DNA of 64,000 nt from Chrysogorgia sp. JL179-B06. Lineage: Eukaryota; Cnidaria; Anthozoa; Scleralcyonacea; Chrysogorgiidae. The stretch is from contig JAYKKM010000144.1 in assembly GCA_035772405.1 (NCBI GenBank), forward strand, positions 2,781,001 through 2,845,000, given 5' to 3'. The position numbers and the translations under genes are program-made. The notes under the pieces are model-generated. The model did not search any database. It saw only the letters and a program-made list of their open reading frames with translations, and had not been told where the DNA came from. Positions 54,136 through 63,556 of the stretch are shown piece after piece; position 1 is the first letter of the stretch; each line of letters begins with the position of its first letter.

Positions 54136-54204
54136 CCGACTAGCCCGATTCAATTGCTTGATGCCCGACTCATTGAGCCCGATTATCCACACCTCATACC
54201 CGGG

Positions 54205-54540
54205 TCTCTATAACGTGGTCGAAACTCGAGTGACGTCATAAATATAACAGCGGGCATAGATTAAACATTAGTATATAATTGGATATTGAAGCTTGACAAG
54301 TAATTACAACTAATCTCAAACAATTGAAATACTTGTTCTATTATGTTTAAATTTAATTTTGATTGATTTTAATTTATCAATGTCTTCATCTGACATATCA
54401 ATGTCTTCATCTATTCATTCAATGTATCTATTCATCTATTCATTCAATGTATTCATTCAATTCATCTATTCATTCATTCATTCATTCAATATCAATTCAT
54501 TCAATGTATTTATCAATGTCTTCATCTGACTCATGAAGGC
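54205..54540. other. Remnant of foldback element and ATTCATTC simple repeat
   Basis: 54202-54260 matches half of the 48187-48379 family (GGGTCTCTATAACGTGGTCG). From about 54400 to 54515 is an irregular (ATTC)n/CAATGTCTTCATC repeat. No gene is visible. Confidence 0.55.
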
Positions 54541-54818
54541 AGAGCGTTCTCGGTTTCGGCACCAAAACTGTGGAATTCATTACCACAGGAAATTAGAAGC
54601 TTTGATATGTTGGGTAATTTTTTCTTTTTTTAAATTAATAATTTTTTTGTTCATGAATGAATACATTGTATGTAGAAGGCTTTATCTTATAATGAAACTG
54701 TAATAAGTTTTATAAGAAAATTTAAGAATATATTGTTGTAAGAGCATTGAGACAATTGTATAATGCTCCTAATACGTCTATTATTATTATTATTATCTGG
54801 ATTAATGTCTTCATCTAG

Positions 54819-54932
54819 GTGGCTATCGATGCAATGCATAATAAAGTGAATGAATTAACTGAAGTGACAATGAGTAATCCTTCAGATATGAAGAAACTGC
54901 AGTTAAAATTACAAGGCAGTGTTGGTACCCAG
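54819..54932 (+). CDS. DOCK9-like: DOCK-D exon 10
   Basis: Thirty-eight codons in phase 0: VAIDAMHNKVNELTEVTM through LQLKLQGSVGTQ. KLQLKLQGSV is nearly invariant in DOCK9/10/11. The acceptor is GTCTTCATCTAG and the donor GTATTT. This leads into DHR-2 lobe C with the nucleotide-sensor region. Confidence 0.94.
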
Positions 54933-55062
54933 GTATTTCACATAATTATCTTCACTTTCTCCTGTAAACTATAGTTGTACAAGGTTCGAGTAATCATATT
55001 TAGTGCGTTTCTCGTGCAGTGTTCTTCTTCATCGGCTTATTTTCATATTTTGTTGCAAATCA

Positions 55063-55401
55063 TTAAAGTGCCTATCTCACGTTTTGGGATTTTACATATC
55101 CGTAATATTTGGGTCTTCCTGAGCAAAATCATAATGTATATTGTCAGCCGAAAATTTTATCTTCATGGAGTTTTTCGCTGTCAAAGTTACCGGATGTGAT
55201 GTCACAAGAGGCATTCCAAACCAAGTTTCTTTTGTTACTTGCCACAAAAATGCCTCTTGTGACGTCACATCCGATAACTTTAACAGCAAAAAAATCCATG
55301 AAGATGAAATTTTCGGCTGCCAAAATATATTATGATTTTGCTCAGAAAGACCCAAATATTGCGAATATGTAAAATTCCCAAACGTGAGATAGACACTTTG
55401 A
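55063..55401. mobile_element. 339-bp palindromic MITE
   Basis: TTAAAGTGCCTATCTCACG at the left and its complement at the right. Arms of about 140 bp contain CCGAAAATTTTATCTTCATGG and GATGTGATGTCACAAGAGGC. It is a diverged relative of the GACGTCAAATCGGG family (same TTTAACAGCAAAAAA core). Confidence 0.8.
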
Positions 55402-56063
55402 CTAGTCAATATATTATGATGAATTTTGAAGTATATAACACATGATAAAAATATTTAAGCTGATAATCTAACCCATATGGATGTACGTGTGAAGTAGTAC
55501 ACGAGTTGACCTGTAGGCTCGTCTTTCACTAGCTGCTACCTGGACTTAACCACACCACAGTCGGTGCTTCTCCCAATTTTATTTAAGACTCTTGTGGAAA
55601 GCCCGAATTTTTGCAATTTTGTAATTAACACTCATTGGATTATGGCAACATTAATTTTCAGTCTCCCGCGATCGATATCTGAACAAAGCGCACCAGAGAT
55701 GTTTCGTATTTTTTAATGAATTGATTTTATATGCATGTTTATGTACCAACATGTCCTCCTACCCTAGAATTACCAACAATTGGTAATTGTAGGAGCATAA
55801 GAAACCCACAAGCATTTCGTCTCACGTTGATCTATAGGTTTACGCACGCGCCAAGGCGAGTGGTCGGGTCGAGGGTAAATCTAGGTAGGAGGATATGCTG
55901 TATATACATGGTGCAGGTAACCCATCCAGTTAGTGTCAAACAGCATTTAGTGACCACTATACTATAGGCTTCGGTCTAGAAATGAATGATCACCAACCTG
56001 CAGGAACATTTCTCATCTTTTTTTGTCAAATATCAATGATAATTTTCTTGTTTTAATTACAAG
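55402..56063. other. Intron 10, right part
   Basis: No coding sequence or repeat is recognised apart from a small inverted word CCAACAATTGG near 55772. Confidence 0.5.
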
Positions 56064-56164
56064 GTCAATGCTGGTCCTCTGGCTTATGCTAAAGCTTTTC
56101 TCGAAGAACCTGACGTACGAGATCACCCTCCTAAACTTGTGCAGAAACTAAAACTTGTTTACAG
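56064..56164 (+). CDS. DOCK9-like: DOCK-D exon 11
   Basis: The 101-bp exon encodes VNAGPLAYAKAFLEEPDVRD to KLKLVY plus two bases. NAGPLAYARAFL is the DOCK-D signature after the alpha-10 insert, where a conserved valine acts as the nucleotide sensor in known structures. The acceptor is TTTTAATTACAAG and the donor GTTAGA. Confidence 0.94.
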
Positions 56165-56215
56165 GTTAGATTTCGTGATATTGTGTTGGTGTAACGAACG
56201 GACGGTCGGACTGAT

Positions 56216-56243
56216 TAGTTTAGTTTAGTTTAGTTTAGTTTAG

Positions 56244-56274
<31 letters not shown>

Positions 56275-56530
56275 AGATTTATCACTCTTAGGTGAACGGA
56301 ATACCCCAACAGGCTAGAAGCCCAATTGATAGGGGTTCCGAGGGCCTACGATTTAAGATCTTTATCCGAGAAGACCCGAAAGACTTGCCATTTGCTGATA
56401 TTGTTGCAAAGGCAGCACTTTCTCCACAATTATTTTTCAGACCCTGAGTCGAGGTCCGACCCAGGATTTGAACCTGTGTCTCCCAGCACATAGACGCGTG
56501 TGGTAACCACTAGACCACAACAGCTGGTCT
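56216..56530 (-). mobile_element. tRNA-derived SINE, copy 1
   Basis: On the minus strand the head GTTGTGGTCTAGTGGTTACC contains an A box and GGTTCAAATCC is a perfect B box for RNA polymerase III. A body with GGTCTTCTCGGATAA and CGTAGGCCCTCGGAACCCC follows, ending in a (TAAAC)n tail (56216-56275). Copies of the body are at 56968-57050 and 62590-62817. Confidence 0.82.
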
Positions 56531-56640
56531 GACTGACTGACTGACTGACTAACTGACTGACTGACGGACTGACTGACTGACGGACGGACGGACGGACGGA
56601 CGGACGGGCGGACGGACGGGCGGGCGGACGGACGGGCGAA
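56531..56640. repeat. Tetranucleotide microsatellite (CTGA)n(CGGA)n
   Basis: A pure run of CTGA units grades into CGGA and CGGG units right at the head of SINE copy 1. It makes low-complexity open frames that are not genes. Confidence 0.92.
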
Positions 56641-56743
56641 CAAATATACAGACCCAGTTGTAAGTTAACAACGATTATTCGTAAAGTTTAGATGTCATAA
56701 AAGTTTTAAACCAAGTCAAGTTATTTCTTAAAAATATTTTTAG

Positions 56744-56879
56744 AGATTTCATTCGATGCTGTGGTGCCGCTCTTGACTTAAATGATCAACTTATTCAAGC
56801 TGATCAGAAGATGTACCAAGAAGATTTAAAAGATAAATATTCCTCCATGAAACTAGATTTGGCTAAATACATCGATGTG
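56744..56879 (+). CDS. DOCK9-like: DOCK-D exon 12 (end of DHR-2)
   Basis: It completes an arginine codon and encodes DFIRCCGAALDLNDQLIQAD through LDLAKYIDV. It matches QFVEACGQALAVNERLIKEDQ and YQEEM of DOCK9. The acceptor is AAATATTTTTAG. A GT donor follows directly (GTATGA). If unspliced, the frame ends after one more valine (TGA at 56883-56885), so this may itself be the last coding exon. Confidence 0.92.
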
Positions 56880-56967
56880 GTATGAATATGATTTATTTAG
56901 ATCACGCAGGATAAGGTTGCCCTATTTATCTGAGCCCAGAGGCTCATGTTTTAAGCGCTCGACTATT

Positions 56968-57050
56968 CAGTTTAACACCTTTAGGGTGAACGGAAAACCC
57001 AACTGATATGGTTTCCGAAGGCCTACGATTTAAGGTCGTTTGCTGTTTTG
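56968..57050 (-). mobile_element. SINE body fragment
   Basis: GTGAACGGAAAACCCAACTG to GGCCTACGATTTAAGGTCG matches the central part of the SINEs at 56216 and 62590. Head and tail are missing. Confidence 0.65.
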
Positions 57051-57740
57051 CAACAATACCATATTCTGAGTTGTTACTCAATATATTTTTTCTTACTTAT
57101 TTTTCCCTTTACAAAGTCTGCTCGATAAAAAAGACAGTTACGAGCGGCATGAATATGAAAACAAATGTTTGACTTGCTTCAGCACCACACGCGAGAGCCA
57201 CGAACAGCCGCGACGTCTTATTTAGTTACCAGGGACGCCGCGCCAACTCACGCAGTCACATAACTGTTTTTACACGTTTTTACAGATTTTTTCACGTTTG
57301 TTGTCAAATTGTAATTGTTTTCCTCATTGTGTGAAATCTACTTGTTCCTGCATGAGATGACGTCACAGATGTCTCGTCCCAGGGCTCTTTAATTTGCCGC
57401 TTTTCCATACAACTGCCCCATGTTTAATTAAACAGATTTATTTTGGAAATAAAAATATAATAAATCAAAAACTATAAAAGAACTTATCAACTGGCTGTAT
57501 ATGCACTTAAAAACCATATAATATACCAATATAGGTATGTCATATGGGCTCTAGAGTGATACATTGTATACAATGTATACATTTTCTAATTAGCCCTAAA
57601 GTGATTTAGGATAAAATGTTTACAATGGATAAGGAAAGACTCTGCATGTGCATCAGCATACGAAGTCAAGGTCTATGGGACAATTATGACCTGACCTATG
57701 AATTTTCAAAAATGTCATCTTAAATATTCCAATGTTTCTA
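57051..57740. other. Intron 12 or 3' flank
   Basis: No coding sequence or repeat is recognised. Confidence 0.45.
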
Positions 57741-58825
57741 CCAACCTCGTTCCCAGGGCATTTTGCCTCCACCACGGAAGGTCGGCGAAAATGGCCCTGG
57801 AATCGGCTGGTTCATTCTATAATCCGATTGGCTTGTCATAAAACTGAATTAATCCAGCCGAGTGTAATTTATTCATCTAAATCTGATTGCTGTCTTCAAA
57901 TTTTACAGCAAATTGGAAGTGATAGCTTTTGCTAAATTGGATATATGCTTCTTCATACCTTTTGTAAGAGATAACCAAGGATGTATGGTGGATTATTAAG
58001 CTTGTTAGCTGCTTTTATGCCGACGAATACTGACATGAAAACTCTGAAGAGCATTGAATATTTCTCAATTATTCAGGTCAACAAAGTAGACAAAGGAAAT
58101 GGAACAAAGACCACAAAAATTATCATATCTAAACACCCAGAAATTCTGGGTGTCATGTGACCAGCCGATCCCATTTTCGGATAGGGGTATCTAGTACGTA
58201 TTCCTTATAAGGAGGCGCAAATAGAAGGCATTGACGAGCAAATAGAGTGAATTAACGAGCAAATAGCTGACACGTTGAAACCTCGTACCAGCCTCCTAGT
58301 TAATTGGATTGTTCCTAACCCTTTGACAAACGTTTTCTTGAGAAATAAACCACCCCCAAAGCTATAGAATATATCAAAGGAAAGTTAAATTATCTATTTA
58401 CAACATACGTACAGCTTTATCCCGGTAGCTAACTTAGTTCTCTTTAAAAAATATAATTTCCGCAATACGGATATCATCTTGTAAACAAAAACACTAACTT
58501 TCGGCTGTCTTCGACGAACGTTTTCTTGAGAAATAATCAAAGCTAAATTATCTGTTTACAATATGCGTTACAGCTTATCAGGCTAGCGAATGTAGTTTTC
58601 TTAAAAAGAGCGGATAATCGAACATATCGTAACGTGTTAACAATCCCACATCCAGTGGGCTGGTACGAGTGCCCTGTATTTGCTCGTCAATGCCTTCTAT
58701 TTGCTCGTCAATGCCTTCTATTTGCTCGTCGGCCACTTCCTTATATGGAATACGTACTAGAAGTACATATTATGCATTTTCGCCGACCTTCCACCGTGGA
58801 GGCAAAATGCCCTGGGTACGAGGTT
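57741..58825. mobile_element. 1.1-kb TIR element at the DOCK 3' end
   Basis: Ends are CCAACCTCGTTCCCAGGGCA and the complement at 58792-58825 (GGAGGCAAAATGCCCTGGG). Inner inverted words TTTGCTCGTCAATGCCTTC (58677-58730) pair with 58205-58240. Its left 170 bp are also found, inverted, at 43690-43830. The stretch 58330-58620 holds a 185-bp direct duplication (ACGTTTTCTTGAGAAATAA). No transposase is seen. Confidence 0.65.
57909..57935 (+). CDS. DOCK9-like: Possible last DOCK exon (TE-derived, doubtful)
   Basis: After the acceptor CTTCAAATTTTACAG the frame continues from exon 12 in phase 0 as QIGSDSFC and a TAA stop. Vertebrate paralogues have EQI at the same place after the last helix. However, the acceptor and first bases lie inside a repeated element also present at 43690-43720 (ATATTACAGCAAAT), so the match may be chance or an exonised transposon. 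The alternative is termination at 56883. Confidence 0.35.
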   Translation, partial: QIGSDSFC

Positions 58826-59650
58826 GTGTTTCTACGTCATTGTTATCATAACGGCAAAGATCGAATATTTTAGGTCTGCGATAGTTCTGCTATAGGTAGA
58901 TAATATACTTAATATTTATCTGATGATCGTTTTAAAGACAGGAATTACCCTAGATTACAAGCATTTTAGGTGGCTCCCTACAGTTCGAGGCTTTTAAGCT
59001 GCGCCTACAAATATGCCTTATATATGCAAGCAGGTTTGATGGAAGCACCCATTGACATTATTTTATACTAATATGAGTATAACCAAACATGGCACAAAAG
59101 AGTAACAAAAGCATAATGTCTTACCATGGCAACCGTTGGGCTTTATAATTTTCAAAAATATCACATTTATATACCATTTTAACTTATATTTCGGTAATAA
59201 GCCTGGTGACCCCCAAATTTTTTGCGCTAATATTAGATTATTTATGGTTTTGAAACTCCATGTGAAAAATAAAAAAATTCTGTAGAGAGGTTCTCGCTGT
59301 ATAAAAAATCGCTCTTTTCTTTATTTTGGTTCTACAGAATTTTCTTAAATTTCTTCAACACAACCTCCGTGCATTACTCTATTGCTCTGCCAAATTTTAG
59401 GATATGTTACCAGGCATTTTGGCGAATGCCGTTGCAATTAACATATGGGAAGGCTACGCGGCCAGAATACTTTGGAAACCCCACAAGATCAATGGTTTGT
59501 CATGCGCGTGCATAAAATTGCAGGCGCAGTTTGGAAAACACGCGTATTCCACGCAATTGAAGTTGTTTGGAAATCAGAAATGCATATATTTTTGTTTGGA
59601 CGTTAGCCATCTATCTTTTCTTCATGAATTATGTAGTTTGATTTAAGATA
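58826..59650. other. Unassigned sequence
   Basis: An 80-codon ORF at 59404-59646 (MLPGILANAVAINIW...) is not recognised and has no supporting context. No repeat is identified. Confidence 0.4.
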
Positions 59651-59850
59651 TTGAACGATATTTCCTAGTATCTTTTTGCTCCTCGTGCTCGGCTTTCATA
59701 TTGGCTTGTTGTTGGCACAATGGCAAGATAGCGATAACTCCTGGTTCTCCAAATTTATTGTACAAAGTCAACAGATCGTCGTACGAAAGACCACTAGCAG
59801 CAAGTTTTTGATCCATACCCTGAGTTAGATGACTATTACTATCCTTTGGA
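59651..59850 (-). pseudogene. Short coding-like remnant, unknown
   Basis: The minus-strand frame reads DQKLAASGLSYDDLLTLYNK and FGEPGVIAILPL, with coding-like composition and no stop for about 65 codons. It resembles tails of transposon-associated proteins in my recollection, but I cannot name the family. Confidence 0.25.
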
Positions 59851-60955
59851 TGATAAAGATTACCAACAAATATTTGAAGAGTAAATTATGGCACTTGTCG
59901 AGATAGTTCATGTCAGCTTTAGCTTCTTGTATCGAGTGTACCTGGATGCCTGTGTACCACTTCATCGTCTCCAGCCGCGTTAAGCTTATTTCCCAAAAAA
60001 ACTCCGAATAAACAAGCCACAAATCCCAGAAGATGTGGTGTTTTTGATGCCGAGTTTTTGCCGTCGCTGACCAATGGTTCTTTCCGCCCGTAGGATTCGC
60101 AGTTTCAGAGTTCTCTCACAAACGAACTCGTGTCATAATTGACTTTTAACCCATTGTTTATTTTAGTAATTTTTTTTAAATAAATGAAACCGCGAAAATT
60201 TGTTTTTATAAAGCGAAATAAACTTTTGTAGCCATTTTTGAATACTTTATAGTCTGTTTACTTTTCGCGTGGACGTTACACGCAAATTTCTCGCGTTCGT
60301 AATTGTATACACGAATCACGAACGTCGCGAGATTAGATACCAGACAGACCCCTATGATTTAAAGGGCAGGGAGCCATTTAAACACGAGAACTGTGGAGAG
60401 CCATAAGTCATACTGTAAGTTATTTATTTGCCACAAAAATCAGTAAACAATAATAATAAGTAAGAGTTAGATCCCGAGGACGCGCGGCGTCCGAGGGCTT
60501 TATATAGCATAAAATAGCATATTTTCAGTGAACGCTCCTGCCGTGCTACTTTGTTCGTCAGAGCAAAGAAAATACTAGCGATTTTTTCACTTCATAGACA
60601 CTTTAAGATAAAAAATACCGCATGCTATTTATTTATTTATTTATTTGTTTGTTTATTTTTCTATTTTAGAATTTAAACGTTTCATCCTGCAGTATATCAT
60701 CTATGGGATCATCGAAAGCATAATTCCTGTGAATAAAATGTGAAATATTAAGGAACTATTTTATTTCTTTATAATTTAAAATAATTTATTAGAAAATGTC
60801 TAGCATAATTAAGTTATTTTCATTTGCCGTAAACCCGAAGGTAAATTGAAAATGTTTTATGATTATTGTGATTCATTATTTTGATTTGTTTCTTCAGATA
60901 ATATTCATATTCCTTGTCTTGCTGACCCTGCCGCAGTGATAGTCGATACTCAGTA
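59851..60955. other. Unassigned sequence
   Basis: It includes a 40-bp piece of the GCGGGCTTTATC family (60475-60515) and a (TTTA)n run near 60628. No gene is seen. Confidence 0.45.
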
Positions 60956-61398
60956 AAGTGTAAACTGCCAAGATTTTTAGTGACAAAACACTAACGTTTC
61001 AAGCGGAGCCCTTCATCAAAGTACGATGAGATGAAATAAAATAAATAGGGCTTTTTATATATTCCAAAAGGGTGTCACAAGTAGAAAGTAGCCAATCAAA
61101 TGCACGGGAGATAAACAAACTAATAATTAATGAGATTAGAAAATGTCAAATCATTTGCTATTTTTCAGTCGATCAGCAAACAGACTGAGTGGGAGAACTA
61201 GTCAGTGGTCGATCGACTAAAATGGCATAACATTTTCGCATCTCATTAATTATCAGTTTGTTTATCTCCCCTTTTGACATATATGGAGTGAGCGTTATTT
61301 ATTTTATTTCATCACGCTTTATTCTGATAAAGGGCTCCTCTAGAAACGTCAGTATTTCGTTTCTAACAGTCTCGGCAGTTCACCATCTTTTCCCTTTA
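60956..61398. mobile_element. 443-bp imperfect palindromic element
   Basis: Arms share AGATAAACAAACTRATAATTAATGAGAT and complement around a centre near 61185. Both arms carry the CTAACGTTTCAAGCGGAGCC / TCTAGAAACGTCAG words in the same positions as in 15482-15938. Confidence 0.65.
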
Positions 61399-61702
61399 CT
61401 ATATCCAAAACATTGCCTATACACTCGGATATATGACGCAGTTTGCTTTCGTCAGTATAACGTAAATATTCTGCGAGTATAACACGTGACTAGCTAGACG
61501 TCCTATGTATTCACCATTTTCTTATAAAGTGAAATAATTGCTTGACTTGTAGTTTGAGGAGACTTGTGGTAAAGCATGAAAGCTTTTTGAACCAAACTCC
61601 AATCAAGCTCAAATCTTCAAATATGTTTTTGAGCCTTAATTTGACAGTGATCGAACCTGTAACGTTTTTATTTCCGATGAGAGGCTACCAAGTCTCGGTA
61701 GC

Positions 61703-62107
61703 TTAAAGCACTTTGGCAACAAAAATCAAGTTTGTTGTCTGATAGAGTAACACCTTTTTTACAACTTTTCGGTATTTTCCTTCGTTTTTGAAATATTGCA
61801 TTTTCTTGATATGTAAATGAGATGATCGCAGGGTAGAGATTATAGTTCCATCTTCAAGTTTGTTCCACAAATTTACTTGAAAATGTGTGTATAATAAATC
61901 CTCGTGATATCCTCAAGACATTTTTTACTGAGTGAAAATTCTCTACCCTGCACGTGACGTCAGAGACCATCTCATTTACAAATCAAACAAACTGAAATAT
62001 TTCAAAAACGAAGTAAAATACGGAAAAGTTGTAAAAGGTGTTACTCTATCATTTTACGAGTTATTTCATATAAGAAAAACTTAATTTTTGTTGCCAATGT
62101 CCTTTAA
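61703..62107. mobile_element. MITE (GGACATTGGCAACAAAAA family), copy 3
   Basis: It is the shortest of three copies, from TTAAAGCACTTTGGCAAC to GCCAATGTCCTTTAA. The left arm has lost about 60 bp (AAGTTTGT then CTGATAGAGTAACACC). Confidence 0.78.
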
Positions 62108-62589
62108 TGATTAAAGCATCTCACCTGCAATCAAAAGGTTCCAAGTTAGATCCTTTGTTGAGGATTTAAGCTTGCGAATGACTATGTATTGTCTAAGTAT
62201 ACCTGAAGTAATAAATCATCCTGATGAATTACAATTATCATTTGACGTATTCCCCAAATTGTAGACTTTCATCAAGATTTTAGTTAATCAATAAATTAAT
62301 TAACTATTTTATGATATGTTTATTAATTTTGATCAATTTTGTTAGGATAATTAATGTAGAAATAGTTAATTAGGTATTTTGATTAGAACTTTATATGATA
62401 GTTGATTTGTGTTATTTATTAAAGTTGTATTGTGTTGAAACAAAAAATAACACATTAATAAATGCCCTTCTTGGCAAAAAATTGCAATGTATTGACCACA
62501 ATGTTGATTTGTAATCTTTGACTGTCCAAACATTTTATCGCCATTTTCGGTGCGATTGTCCAAAGATTGAAATTATTTTTACTTTTATT
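62108..62589. other. AT-rich unassigned sequence
   Basis: No feature is recognised. Confidence 0.45.
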
Positions 62590-62817
62590 ATGTTCATCAC
62601 TCTTTTGGGTGAACGGAATATCCCAACAGGCGAAAAGCCCAATTGGTAGGGGTTCCGAGGGCCTACGATTTAAGGTCGTTATCCGAGAAGACCCGAAAGT
62701 CTTACCATTTGCTGGTATTATTGCAAAGGCAGCACTTTCTGCTCAATTATTTTTAAGACCCTGAGTCCCAGCTCATGTGTGTGGTAAGTGGTAACCACAA
62801 CACCACAACAGCTGGTT
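62590..62817 (-). mobile_element. tRNA-derived SINE, copy 2 (B box deleted)
   Basis: The body and part of the head (CTGTTGTGGTGTTGTGGTTACC) match copy 1, but the stretch holding the B box and the end of the tRNA part is deleted. It should not be transcribable by RNA polymerase III. Confidence 0.75.
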
Positions 62818-63084
62818 TAAAAAAAACAAGTTGTTTTCAAAGATCATATTTCAATAGGACGACTAGAGTTTGGAACACGCCAGCTGATATTTTAAAATTA
62901 ACGACATTCTTATCCTTCTTTTTAATCAATTATTTTACATTATTATTTTGACAGTCTAGTTAATTTCTATGATTCGGAGGACTTACGTACTTGGAATATT
63001 ATCTGTCTAAAATGTAATCTCTCTCGACCCATTTCTAATTGTTGTTATTAATCTTATCCTTGTTATTTTTCTTGTTTTCCGGTC

Positions 63085-63555
63085 CTGAACCAGTTTCAGT
63101 CGGTGTGCCTCAGGGAAGCATACTGGGTCCTCTACTTGTTCTCGTCTACATCAATGAATTACCACAATGTCTTAAATGCTGTAAAACAATATTATACGCT
63201 GATGATGCTCTTATCTATTACTCTTGAAACTCATCCAGTGAAATTGAATCCAACCTGAATAGCGATTTTTAGAAGCTGTTTCTCATTGGCTTAGAAGCAA
63301 CTTACTCACCCTTAATTGTGTTAAATCAAAATTTTTGTTGTTTGCAAGTCGACACCGCCTCAAGTCTTTCAACACAGTTTCAATTAAACTTAATAACAGC
63401 CCTCTTGATCGAGTAACCTCTTTTAAATATTTAGGAGTAACCTTAAACGAAGACCTCACTTGGAAAGACCATATTCATAACCTAACATCAAAGATAAAGA
63501 AGCGCCTTGCCATCATGAGAAGGGTTAAGCATTTACTACCATCTGATGCGCGCCT
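63085..63555 (+). pseudogene. LINE RT fragment with YADD box
   Basis: The frame reads VSVGVPQGSILGPLLVLVYI and KTILYADDALIYYS, then a stop, a frameshift, and SKFLLFASRHRLKSFNTVS, FKYLGVTLNEDLTWKDHI and RLAIMRRVKHLLPSDARL. It is a CR1/Jockey-type RT C-terminal half, disabled, and it ends abruptly at the satellite. Confidence 0.8.
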
Positions 63556-63556
63556 C

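Larger units (their letters stand above)
51030..54198 (-). mobile_element. DNA transposon with satellite-expanded left terminus
   Basis: Outer TIRs are TATGAGGTGTGGA (51030-51042) and its complement (54186-54198). Inside both ends lie the 34-bp repeat (about 45 copies left, about 1.5 copies right) and then a second shared inverted block (GGTAATCCCTCGCA...ATGTATGTACTTCAAGTAACAC, about 52604-52648 and 54073-54130). Between them on the minus strand are pieces of one helix-turn-helix gene, broken by a LINE (about 52755-53515) and a MITE (53803-53998). The flanks are CCCGGG on both sides. Confidence 0.75.
5616..57935 (+). other. DOCK9-like: DOCK-D (DOCK9/10/11, zizimin-like) gene span, 3' part
   Basis: Eleven well-supported exons and one doubtful terminal exon encode about 450 residues that align in order with the end of DOCK9/10/11, covering essentially the DHR-2 domain. 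In known family members DHR-2 is the catalytic exchange domain for Cdc42 (DOCK-D) or Rac/Cdc42 (DOCK-C). All introns begin GT and end AG, and all exon phases join. Introns range from 73 bp to about 28.5 kb. The N-terminal PH and DHR-1 regions must lie upstream of position 1. Words such as [17 protein letters not shown] and LRKTW favour DOCK-D over DOCK6/7/8. Confidence 0.92.

Noticed and set aside
56437..56643. ORF with PSVRPSVSQSV repeats
   Set aside because: It is the translation of the CTGA/CGGA microsatellite.
59404..59646. 80-codon ORF
   Set aside because: No recognisable family, no context, and composition like the flanks.
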